DNA from: CAYVAP01 sp964343195
GTDB lineage: Bacteria; Bacteroidota; Bacteroidia; J057
DNA: 44,998 nucleotides
Direction: 5' to 3'
Assembly: GCA_964343195.1 (NCBI GenBank)
Contig: CAYFIR010000042.1
Span: 1 to 44,998, forward strand
Under the pieces are notes generated by a model. That model searched no databases and was not told the DNA's origin. It saw nothing but the letters and a program-made list of their open reading frames with translations. The position numbers were made by a program, and so were the translations under genes. Position 1 is the stretch's first letter, and every line of letters starts with the position of its first letter. Below are positions 36,368-44,945 of this stretch, one piece after another.

Positions 36368-36905
36368 AGCAGTAAAATTAGAGAAAGTAGTAATGGTTAA
36401 CTCCCGGTCGGGAGTAAGTTTGAAGTCATGTCTGAGGAATGCGTTGGCGGTTTTGGCAGGAGTATACGTCCCCATTGCAGGGGCCGAAAAATCATGGTTT
36501 TAATCCCTGCGAATTGGATGTGAAGCCCAATTGCAAAACAGCCAGGAGTAGGTAAAACCGATCATGCAGTAGTAGAGTATTTGTTTGAATCCTTAATCAA
36601 CATGGAAAAGGATTGCAAATCGAAGGCTCTGTTTCCACAGCCCTCCCTCCCCATTCCTTTCAATAATGAAGGTTGCAATTTTATGATGGGATAGGGGGGG
36701 GCTTATTCGTCGGATTGGGGGATAAAATCAGTCTTTATCCAATTGAAGGCGTTTAATGGCCCTGGTTGTGGGTTTTTTTAAGAAATCTGCCCTTTATGCC
36801 GGGATAATACGGATATAGGAATTTAGCCATTATAACAGCTATATCCCAAAATTGGGGATGCCACATGTGGAGAATTAAAGCTGATGCTTTTGCCTGGTAC
36901 AAACC
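36368..36905. promoter_or_regulatory. Long leader/promoter region of susC
   Basis: 538 bp without a gene, upstream of susC on the minus strand. It contains a perfect 7-bp hairpin ACTCCCG/CGGGAGT (36400-36415) 33 bp before the start codon, the C-run site at 36694-36730, several further TATCC words on the minus strand, and a small inverted repeat ATCCC/GGGAT at 36843-36859 near the GH27 stop. The exact promoter was not located. Confidence 0.5.
36694..36730 (-). promoter_or_regulatory. C-run direct repeat upstream of susC (candidate HTCS site)
   Basis: On the minus strand TGATTTTATCCCCC (36730-36717) is followed 20 bp later by an eight-base C-run (36701-36694). The first half is identical over 14 bases to 13241-13254 upstream of GH2, in the same orientation relative to the gene. 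Binding by the HTCS AraC domain is a hypothesis. Confidence 0.45.
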
Positions 36906-38762
36906 TTACTTTTCAGAAACTCTGAACAGACTTGCACCATGTTCTGGAATGGAAATCGAAAATTCCTTCCTGGAGAATGTCCCCAGATCCTGACGTTTCC
37001 AGAGGTCTCGTATCTCGCAAGACCGCTCAAATCCCAAAGCCGTTAAATCCAGCGGAACATCAACTGACTCTACATCTCCCTGCCCAGGTCTGGGATCCAC
37101 GACAGAAATCATAAATTCCAGGGTGGTGCCGCAACCTTCGTACACCCCGACACTGTCCAGACCTGCAAAGCTCTTGAAGCGAACGACATTTGGAGGAATG
37201 GAATACTGGATCAGCGACTTCGAATGGGTGCCAATCCCATTTTCGTAGGTCTGTCCCTTGATGGTGAGCGGGTTGCCGGTTACGCTGAGATTCTTTTTGA
37301 TGGTGTTCCAGTCGATGCTGCCAAATTCCCAATCCAGATCGGTCAGCAGCAGGGAATCACCATTTTCGAAGTAAAGGGTGGGCGCAATCCAGTTGGCGTG
37401 GTCGCAGGCGATGCCGTCGCCATTGTCATTGACGATGAGGTAGAGTTCATCGCTATCTTCAGGAATTTCAATGTCGATGTTCACGCCGTAGCCGTCGGTG
37501 AGGGTCGAAATAGTGCCGCTACGGTACAGGAGTGCCTCGGGGCGGACGAACCCATCCCCCGCATTGTTGAATAGCGCGACGTATTTGTCGCCCGTTTCGG
37601 GATCATCAGCGGTCCAGCCGATGATGTTGTTTTCGTTGAACCATTCCCGATTGTTGACAGAAGTACTGTGCATGTGAAGGACTTCTTCATTGGTCAAAAG
37701 AGAATTGGTAAACTCATCATTATCAGGTAAATGTCCGCCAAACATCAACGGCGATTTAAAGATGGTCCAGAGCGTCATCATGGTGTATTGCTCATCCTCG
37801 GTAAACTTGGTGTAGCGGTCTGCACCGCGTTCGCCCCGGATGGAGATGTGGCCCATGGGCAGCATATCGGCATCGGGCCATGCCCCGGGAGTGATATAGG
37901 GAGCCCAATCGGCACATACCCCAAACTGGTAATTCAACTGGCTCCAGTTGTCCCAGAAATCATCGACGGTCCGCCAGAGGTTGGCGTGGTTCCGGGCGTG
38001 TTCATGCTGATCCAGCGGGGTCGCACCGGGCGACATGCTCAACAGGATAGGGCGTCCGGTCTGATCGATGGCTTTGCGCAGCATTTCGATTTCTCCATCA
38101 TGATAGGGGCGGGAGAGGTCATCGACTTTGATGTAATCCACGCCCCAAGAAGCGTAGAGGTTCAGGATGGAGTTGTAGTATTCCTGAGCGCCAGGCTTGC
38201 CTTTTACGACGGTGTAATTGTCCTGTAACCAGGTACACTCGTACTCGGTAGAGTAGATCTGATCGGCGGTAATCCCGTCGGTGCCTTTGATGGGCATTTG
38301 GTTAAAAACGGCTTCCTTGGGGACGCCGCGCATGATATGTATGCCAAATTTCAGCCCCAGGCTATGTACATAATCCGCTAGAATTTTGAATCCGTTGCCA
38401 TTCAGGGAGGAGGGGAAACGGGAAGGGGAGGGGAGGTAGCGGCCATATTCGTCTATCACAAAATCGGTATCGCCATAGCGGTTGTAGTGGCCTGTAGTCT
38501 GGTTATCGACGTACCAGCGGATGTCTACGACGATGTACTCCCAGCCAAATTCCCTGAGGTTGGCGGCCATGTAGTCGGCGTTTGCCTTGACTTCGTCCTC
38601 AACTACAGATGGCCCAAAGCAGTCCCAACTGTTCCAACCCATAGGTGGGGTGGCGGCCCAGGTGCGGAAAGTGGTATCAATGACAGTCTGGGCCTGACTA
38701 GCAGGGATGTTTAACCCGATCAGGCAAAGAATGGAAGCTAGGATAAGAATGATCTTTGGCAT
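36906..38762 (-). CDS. GH27 family alpha-galactosidase/beta-L-arabinopyranosidase with NPCBM domain
   Basis: A 618-residue exported enzyme. Signal peptide 1-25 (PASQAQ). The GH27 barrel begins with PPMGWNSWDCFG (about 39-50). The nucleophile is D214 (YIKVDDLS), and the acid/base is D268 in WRTVDDFW. A beta-sandwich follows the barrel. Residues of about 465-565 form an NPCBM-type module (NGIGTHSKS, FAGLDS), a carbohydrate-binding domain often linked to GH27. GH27 members remove alpha-galactose or the stereochemically similar beta-L-arabinopyranose; which applies here is not decided. It lies between SusC and the FG-GAP lipoprotein on one strand; 50 bp separate it from the latter. Confidence 0.92.
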   Translation of the reverse strand: MPKIILILASILCLIGLNIPASQAQTVIDTTFRTWAATPPMGWNSWDCFGPSVVEDEVKANADYMAANLREFGWEYIVVDIRWYVDNQTTGHYNRYGDTDFVIDEYGRYLPSPSRFPSSLNGNGFKILADYVHSLGLKFGIHIMRGVPKEAVFNQMPIKGTDGITADQIYSTEYECTWLQDNYTVVKGKPGAQEYYNSILNLYASWGVDYIKVDDLSRPYHDGEIEMLRKAIDQTGRPILLSMSPGATPLDQHEHARNHANLWRTVDDFWDNWSQLNYQFGVCADWAPYITPGAWPDADMLPMGHISIRGERGADRYTKFTEDEQYTMMTLWTIFKSPLMFGGHLPDNDEFTNSLLTNEEVLHMHSTSVNNREWFNENNIIGWTADDPETGDKYVALFNNAGDGFVRPEALLYRSGTISTLTDGYGVNIDIEIPEDSDELYLIVNDNGDGIACDHANWIAPTLYFENGDSLLLTDLDWEFGSIDWNTIKKNLSVTGNPLTIKGQTYENGIGTHSKSLIQYSIPPNVVRFKSFAGLDSVGVYEGCGTTLEFMISVVDPRPGQGDVESVDVPLDLTALGFERSCEIRDLWKRQDLGTFSRKEFSISIPEHGASLFRVSEK

Positions 38763-38812
38763 GAGGATCAGTTGAAGTTTTGGTTTGAATATGCTTGTCC
38801 TGGAAAAGCTTG

Positions 38813-41800
38813 TCAGAAGGAATATAGGGCGGCGGGACCATCATTGCGGGTAACGATGAGCCTCCTGTTGCTCCCGGATGTTTCAATCAGGGTAGCGTCT
38901 CTTATATCCCCAGGGAAATTCATGGGAATTTGCGGCTGATAGGGGACAAGGTGTCCATCCTGAAACTTGAGTAGCGCCCCCAGGAATGAATCACTGGGGC
39001 CCCATTCAACCCGATAGGGGAAGAAGTTGCCGACACACAGGATTTCTTCTGATCCATCTGCATCAAAATCCCCCACGACTATTCCATTTACCATAGACTG
39101 CTGGGCAACCTGCGGCATGGGATGGATCTCAAAAGCACCTCCATTATTCTCCAGCCAACAGGAGCGTAGCTCATTGATCTGAAAATGGTAGCTCTGGCCG
39201 GAGGGGTCTTGAGGTACGATTTGTTCGATGGTCGCCTCTGAGTAGGACTCATAGGTAGGGAACTTTCTCCGAAAAGTGCTCATTTGGCCTACCATGTCTT
39301 CATAAGCTACCAATGGATACCTGACTCCGTTGATGAAATAGCTCATGATGGGATCGGGGTTTTGGTCGCCATTGATGTCCTGGACAAAGTATTCCATCGG
39401 CTCAGACTGGGATGCATGGTATTGGAGATTGGTTCCTGCATTTCCGAGCAAAAAGTCCATGTCTCCATCGTCGTCCAGATCGGTGGCTGTGATGGTCGTC
39501 CACCAACCCTGGCTATTTCCCAGGCCCATTTTGTCAGTTTCACGGGTGAAGCCCTGTCCCTGCTCATTTAGAAATACTGAAACAGGCATCCATTCTCCCA
39601 CGAGGACCAGGTCCTGCCAGCCATCCTGGTTGAGGTCCTGCCAGGTGGCATCGGTTACCATTCCCGGTCTGAGCAAGTCTTCGGAAAGGCTGGCGGTTAC
39701 ATCCTCAAAGCGAATGGAACCATTGGAAGATTCGTTGCGGAGGATCATGCTTCTGGGCGAAAGAGGGTAATATTTGGGCTCTATTCGCCCACCGACAAAC
39801 AGGTCCATGTCCCCGTCCTGGTCATAATCAAAAGGCACCACACAACTGCCGCTGATCGGTTCAATGGAGGCGAGGGCGTTTTCAGCCAGCGAAAAGTTCC
39901 CTCTGCCATCATTGGTATACAATCGATCCCGGTAGATGGGATGCTGTGGGGGATATTCGTTGCCACCACTCACCACATACAGGTCCTGATCGCCGTCCCC
40001 ATCTGCGTCAAAAAAGGTGGCCCCCAGGTCTTCCTGACTGGCATGCTGGTCCCATAGTTTTTGCTGTGACCTGATGTAACTTCCGTCCTCCGTGGCAAGG
40101 TACAAGGATGAACTCTGATTCATGGGAGCTCCGAAAAACAGGTCACTGCGTCCGTCGTGATTCACATCCCCAGTTGCTACTTTCCCCCCCAGTTTTGACA
40201 GGGCATAGGGAGCCAACCGCTGCACGTTGAAGTCGGTGAAGGCATTTTCCTGGTGGACAAAATCCAGCCCCACCTCGGCGGAGATGTTGTGGAATATGGA
40301 CGCAGGCTGTTGATTTTCCTCCATTTCGAGGTGTTGGGCTTTCGCCTGATCGATTTCAAGTGTCTGATTAGCCGCGACATTCTCCAGAAGGGAAACAGTT
40401 CCGTCCGGCCAGATTACCCGGATGGATTTGGCGATCGCAGCGTTTCCCAATCCGAAGGTCAGGATCGGCTCCATCGAGGACTGGTAGCCACGGGAATAGT
40501 AGGCTTCGCGCGTGAGGGTAGCGCTTTCCAGCTCCACTTTTACCATTGCTCCAATTCCCTGGGCATTGGGGGCTTTTCCGAGCAGTTTAACTTTCAGATA
40601 GTGGTTTTCTGCCGGGGCCACCTGGTTTTGGTAGACAAATGCAGGTTGATTGAGGTTGTTGACCACGAGGTCCAGGTCGCCGTCATTGTCCAGGTCGCCA
40701 TAAGCGGCTCCGTTGGAGATGGATTTTTCATCCAGTCCCCAGTTGGTGCTTTGATTCTCAAATTGCAGTTCATTGGAACCGCTAAAACAGTAATTGGCCA
40801 ACCGTGTGGAGGGCATCTTTTGGATCAGATCCTGGATGTCTTCGTGGCTTTCCTGGCTCGCAACGATGACACTGCCGATTTTGTCCTGGGCATAACGGAG
40901 GAAGTCCATGTTGGTGTAATCGTGGAGGTAGCCATTGGTGATATACAGATCCAGGAAGCCGTCGTTGTTGTAATCTGCGAAGAGTGTCGCCCAGCTCCAG
41001 TCCGAATTGGAGATGCCAGCCAGTTGGCCAACTTCCTGAAAACGAGGAACTTCTCCACCTTCAGTTCCTGCTTGCAGGTGCAGCATGTTGCGCATGTTTT
41101 GATAGTGAAAGCCGCTATCCGCTGCCAGATGATACTTGTCGTATTTGTCGGGGCCACGAAGCAGTTTCTGGCGACGGTTGTCCTCGGGCAGCATGTCAGC
41201 CACAAAAATATCCTGGTATCCATCCTGATTGACGTCGGCGATGTCAGAACCCATCGAGAACTTGGAGATGTGCCCAAAGGCTTCGTGAGAAACCTCCCTG
41301 AAGGTCCCATCCTGGTTGTTGAGGTAGAGAAAGTCCTGCTCGTCGTAGTCATTGGTCACAAAAATATCCGGCCACTGATCGCCATCGATATCGCCAATAG
41401 AGGCACTCAAGCCATAATTCAGCCCACTGCCATGAATTCCCGCCTCTTCGCTTACTTCCGTAAAAGTTTTACCCTCATTGCGATACAGCTTGTTGCCAAA
41501 ATATGGGTGCCGGGTATTGCGCAGCTTGGTGGTATTGAAAAATGGGGCGAAAAACATATTGGCGTGGTTGACCAGGAACATGTCGAGGTCGCCATCCCGG
41601 TCATAATCCAGGAAATAGGACTGGGATGAAAAGGTGCCAATGGCATCGAGGCCATAGGCCTCGGCCTGATCGGTAAAGGTCGGAAGTTCTCCTTCGACCG
41701 CACCGCTGTTGATGAATAGCTGATTGGAGCGCTCTGGGCGATTGCGCTGGACGGGGGCATCCATTCCTTCGCCCTGCACATTGCCCGAATAACACACGTA

Positions 41801-42184
41801 AATATCCAGCCAGCCATCGCCGTTAATGTCCACCATGGAAACACCAGTTTTCCAGTCACCTTCCCTTCCGGCGAGGCCCATCTGATCGGTTACCTCTTCA
41901 AATTTCCAGTCGCCCCGGTTGAGAAACAGCTTGCTCGGAACCGAGTTGCCGACCAGATAGATATCCGTGAACCCATCGTTGTTCACGTCGCCCAGGGCCA
42001 CTCCTGCGCCATTGTACATGTACTGGTAAGACATGATGTTATTTGCTGGAGTCTCCACGATTTCATTGGTGAACTCAATGTTCGTTTTGGAGGAAGGCAT
42101 CAGGGCGAATATGTCCGATTCCTTTTCATCACATCCAGCGACCAGGATGCTCAGGAGGAGGATGGGAATTACAAATCGAGTCAT
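38813..42184 (-). CDS. FG-GAP/VCBS-repeat lipoprotein with ASPIC/UnbV domain (CRTAC1-like)
   Basis: A 1123-residue surface lipoprotein. The start at 42184 opens on MTRFVIPILLLSILVAGC; the mature end CDEKESD has acidic residues right after the Cys, resembling the surface-export signals known for Bacteroidota lipoproteins. Residues of about 40-510 are FG-GAP/VCBS repeats (many DxNxDGxxD calcium loops: DVNNDGFTD, DINGDGWLD, DYDRDGDLD). An ASPIC/UnbV domain follows (about 523-605: NAQGIGAMV, SIRVIWPDG), then a second repeat set with DYDQDGDMD and DLDDDGDMD. No catalytic site is recognised. Proteins of this type are frequent beside SusCD pairs, and a glycan- or matrix-binding role is the best guess. 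GH27 follows 50 bp downstream as a likely operon partner. Confidence 0.88.
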   Translation of the reverse strand: MTRFVIPILLLSILVAGCDEKESDIFALMPSSKTNIEFTNEIVETPANNIMSYQYMYNGAGVALGDVNNDGFTDIYLVGNSVPSKLFLNRGDWKFEEVTDQMGLAGREGDWKTGVSMVDINGDGWLDIYVCYSGNVQGEGMDAPVQRNRPERSNQLFINSGAVEGELPTFTDQAEAYGLDAIGTFSSQSYFLDYDRDGDLDMFLVNHANMFFAPFFNTTKLRNTRHPYFGNKLYRNEGKTFTEVSEEAGIHGSGLNYGLSASIGDIDGDQWPDIFVTNDYDEQDFLYLNNQDGTFREVSHEAFGHISKFSMGSDIADVNQDGYQDIFVADMLPEDNRRQKLLRGPDKYDKYHLAADSGFHYQNMRNMLHLQAGTEGGEVPRFQEVGQLAGISNSDWSWATLFADYNNDGFLDLYITNGYLHDYTNMDFLRYAQDKIGSVIVASQESHEDIQDLIQKMPSTRLANYCFSGSNELQFENQSTNWGLDEKSISNGAAYGDLDNDGDLDLVVNNLNQPAFVYQNQVAPAENHYLKVKLLGKAPNAQGIGAMVKVELESATLTREAYYSRGYQSSMEPILTFGLGNAAIAKSIRVIWPDGTVSLLENVAANQTLEIDQAKAQHLEMEENQQPASIFHNISAEVGLDFVHQENAFTDFNVQRLAPYALSKLGGKVATGDVNHDGRSDLFFGAPMNQSSSLYLATEDGSYIRSQQKLWDQHASQEDLGATFFDADGDGDQDLYVVSGGNEYPPQHPIYRDRLYTNDGRGNFSLAENALASIEPISGSCVVPFDYDQDGDMDLFVGGRIEPKYYPLSPRSMILRNESSNGSIRFEDVTASLSEDLLRPGMVTDATWQDLNQDGWQDLVLVGEWMPVSVFLNEQGQGFTRETDKMGLGNSQGWWTTITATDLDDDGDMDFLLGNAGTNLQYHASQSEPMEYFVQDINGDQNPDPIMSYFINGVRYPLVAYEDMVGQMSTFRRKFPTYESYSEATIEQIVPQDPSGQSYHFQINELRSCWLENNGGAFEIHPMPQVAQQSMVNGIVVGDFDADGSEEILCVGNFFPYRVEWGPSDSFLGALLKFQDGHLVPYQPQIPMNFPGDIRDATLIETSGSNRRLIVTRNDGPAALYSF

Positions 42185-42498
42185 AGCAAGTAGTGTTTGG
42201 GCCAAATGATCATCATGGAATCTGTAGTCAATTTTCGATTTGGGTAGATCCGACGATGTAGCAGCAGAAGGAAAGTGAAGGTAAGGGATTTACAGTGGAT
42301 TCAGGAGGCCGGAATCAATCATTTAGGGGGAGAATTTCTGTCTGGAAAGGCAGGGGAGCTTTTGATCTGGTTGATGAAGCGCAGGTTAGGTTTTCACTTT
42401 GCCACTCTGGGGACTTTTTTTACCTAAACATCATCTGATCCCCAAATCCTGTCTAGTTTGTATCACAGAAGGGACTATTACTCCAAATAACCCAACAA
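42185..42498. promoter_or_regulatory. Divergent promoter region, FG-GAP lipoprotein / GH95
   Basis: 314 bp without a gene. On the plus side TGATCCCC (near 42436-42443) and TCTAGTTTG (near 42453) stand before the GH95 start. The latter is close to the Bacteroidota -7 consensus but one base short. The TGATCCCC word recalls the TGATTTTATCCCCC motif but is not a clear match. Confidence 0.35.
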
Positions 42499-44910
42499 AT
42501 GAAATCCTCCCAGATTTTACTCGCTACAGCATTCTTCCTGATCGCTGGATGCTCTCCAGATAGGCCCGTAACAACCTATCAGCTTTGGTACGAACAACCC
42601 GCGACCTATTTCGAAGAGACCCTGGTGATGGGCAATGGGAAAATGGGCGCCAGCATTTTTGGGGGTGTGGAGGTAGATTCGATCTACCTCAATGACCTGA
42701 CCCTCTGGTCGGGCGAACCACTGGATCTCAACGAAAATCCCGATGCCCACGAATATGTCCCGTTGGTTCGGGCTGCTTTGGAAAAGGAAGATTACCGCGA
42801 AGCCGACAGGCTCATCCGAAATATCCAGGGGCCATTCTCCCAATCTTACGCACCGCTGGGGACGCTTTACTTCCATTATGGCGATGAGGAGGCTGAAAAT
42901 TACCAGCGTACCCTCAACATCAGCGACGCGATTTCGTCAGTATCCTATCAGGTCGGCGATGCGCACCTCACCCGTAAATACTTCGTCTCCCATCCCGATC
43001 AGGTGATGGTGGTCCGGCTGGAAAGCGACCAAGCCGAAACACTGGATTTTTCTGTCGGCTTTTCCAGTCTGCTGAAATTCAGGAGCTTCCAGGAAGATGG
43101 AATGCTCAAAATTGAAGGCTACGCTCCCTACAATGCCGAGCCGAGCTACCGGGGGGGCATCGAAAATCCGGTTAGCTTCGATGAAAACCGGGGAACCCGT
43201 TTCGCCAATTACATCGCCATTAAAAACACCGATGGGCAGGTCTCGCTGAGTGATTCTACCCTGTCGCTTACCGGGGGGAGCTATGCCGAAATACTGGTTT
43301 CAGTGGCGACCAGTTTCAATGGCTTTGACAAAGACCCCGCTACCGAAGGGAAGCCCTGGCAAAACATCGCCCAGCAGCAGGTAGAAGATGCCCTGGCCCT
43401 ATCTTTCGACCAACTTCAGGCGAATCATTTGGAGGATTACCATTCCTATTTTGACCGGATGCAGCTTCGCCTTCAGGAAAGCGATTCTCTGACGAATCTG
43501 CCCACCGACCGGAGGCTGATGCGCTATGCTGAGGGCAAACCGGATAAAGGACTGGAGGAGTTGTACTTTCACTTTGGGCGTTACCTGTTGATTTCCAGCT
43601 CCCGGACTCCCGAGGTGCCCGCCAATTTGCAGGGCATTTGGAACCACTACCTGCTACCTCCCTGGAGCAGCAACTACACGGTGAACATCAATGTGGAGGA
43701 GAACTACTGGCTGGCTGAGGTTGCCAATTTGAGCGAACTGCATACTCCGCTATTGGGCTTCATCGAAAATCTGGCAGAAACTGGTGCCGTTACGGCCCAA
43801 AATTACTACGGAGCTGGCGGCTGGACCGTCGCCCACAACTCTGACATCTGGGCGTTGAGCAACCCCATTGGGGAAAGCGATCCCGTTTCGGGCAATCCCC
43901 TCTGGTCCAACTGGAACATGGGAGGCGTATGGCTGAGTACTCATTTGTGGGAACATTATCTCTTCACTCAGGATCGGGAGTTTTTGACAGATAAAGCCTA
44001 TCCGCTGATGAAGGGAGCCGCGCAGTTTTGCCTCGACTGGATGATACAGGATGAACATGGCCACTGGATCACTTCTCCAGCCACTTCGCCCGAAAACCAG
44101 TTTCTTCTTCCTGATGGCTATCAGGGGGCGGTTTTTTATGGCGCTACGGCAGATCTGGCGATGATCCGGGAGCTGTTTCTGGAAACCATAGCGGCCTCAG
44201 AGGTATTGGGAGAAGATGAATCATTCAGGCAAATGCTTCAGGACAGGCTCGATAACCTGCATCCCTATCAGATTGGAGCAGCAGGGAACCTTCAGGAATG
44301 GTACTATGACTGGAAAGACGCTGACCCTCAGCACCGCCATCAGACCCACCTGTTTGGGCTGCATCCTGGCCATCATATTTCCCCAGAATCGACGCCAGAG
44401 CTGGCGGCAGCCTGTGAAACTACCCTGAACATCAAAGGGGACGTCAGTACGGGCTGGTCCCAGGGGTGGCGAATCAATTTGTGGGCACGCCTGAAAGATG
44501 GCAATCGGGCTTACAAACTCTATAAGGGATTGCTGCGATACGTAGATCCTTCGGGGCAGGGCTCCTGGCAGGGGGGCGGCACCTATCCCAACCTGCTGGA
44601 TGCACATCCCCCTTTCCAGATCGATGGAAACTTCGGCGGGGCAGCCGGAGTCCTGGAAATGCTCGTGCAGTCCAGCGAAGATCAAATAGAGGTGCTCCCA
44701 GCATTGCCGGACGGCTGGCCCTCCGGAGAAATCGACGGAGTAAAAACCCGTGGAGGCTATGAACTTGCCTTCAAATGGACGGACGGCAAGGTATCTGATG
44801 TGAGAATTTCCTCCAGAACAGGCGGGGCTACGACTCTGGTTTATGAAGGGAAAGAGTTTCCGGTGAGCCTGAAAGCGGGAGAGGAAAAATCTGTTGTGCT
44901 TGGAGGGTAG
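42499..44910 (+). CDS. GH95 family alpha-L-fucosidase or alpha-L-galactosidase, lipoprotein
   Basis: An 803-residue enzyme with a lipoprotein signal (FFLIAGC, Cys18). The N-terminal beta-sandwich (about 25-260, LVMGNGKMGASIFGG, YLNDLTLWSGEP) leads into the (alpha/alpha)6 barrel. By comparison with the Bifidobacterium AfcA enzyme, N396 and N398 (TVNIN), E532 (TSPATSPEN) and D709 (FQIDGNFG) are the catalytic-site residues. The position equivalent to AfcA His419, as I recall it, is Thr394 here; a Thr at this place has been linked to alpha-L-galactosidase activity, so L-galactose is as likely as L-fucose. The usual NYW motif reads VEENYW instead of the common QMNYW. It is transcribed away from the FG-GAP gene; a repeat starts 36 bp after the stop. 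Confidence 0.92.
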   Translation: MKSSQILLATAFFLIAGCSPDRPVTTYQLWYEQPATYFEETLVMGNGKMGASIFGGVEVDSIYLNDLTLWSGEPLDLNENPDAHEYVPLVRAALEKEDYREADRLIRNIQGPFSQSYAPLGTLYFHYGDEEAENYQRTLNISDAISSVSYQVGDAHLTRKYFVSHPDQVMVVRLESDQAETLDFSVGFSSLLKFRSFQEDGMLKIEGYAPYNAEPSYRGGIENPVSFDENRGTRFANYIAIKNTDGQVSLSDSTLSLTGGSYAEILVSVATSFNGFDKDPATEGKPWQNIAQQQVEDALALSFDQLQANHLEDYHSYFDRMQLRLQESDSLTNLPTDRRLMRYAEGKPDKGLEELYFHFGRYLLISSSRTPEVPANLQGIWNHYLLPPWSSNYTVNINVEENYWLAEVANLSELHTPLLGFIENLAETGAVTAQNYYGAGGWTVAHNSDIWALSNPIGESDPVSGNPLWSNWNMGGVWLSTHLWEHYLFTQDREFLTDKAYPLMKGAAQFCLDWMIQDEHGHWITSPATSPENQFLLPDGYQGAVFYGATADLAMIRELFLETIAASEVLGEDESFRQMLQDRLDNLHPYQIGAAGNLQEWYYDWKDADPQHRHQTHLFGLHPGHHISPESTPELAAACETTLNIKGDVSTGWSQGWRINLWARLKDGNRAYKLYKGLLRYVDPSGQGSWQGGGTYPNLLDAHPPFQIDGNFGGAAGVLEMLVQSSEDQIEVLPALPDGWPSGEIDGVKTRGGYELAFKWTDGKVSDVRISSRTGGATTLVYEGKEFPVSLKAGEEKSVVLGG

Positions 44911-44945
44911 ATAAGGTCTCAGGGCGAAAGCAAACCACGTTTCAG

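Noticed and set aside
40253..41629. Open frame of 458 codons on the plus strand
   Set aside because: Antisense to the FG-GAP lipoprotein. Its composition follows the reverse complement of the calcium-repeat codons, and it has no signal or motif of its own.
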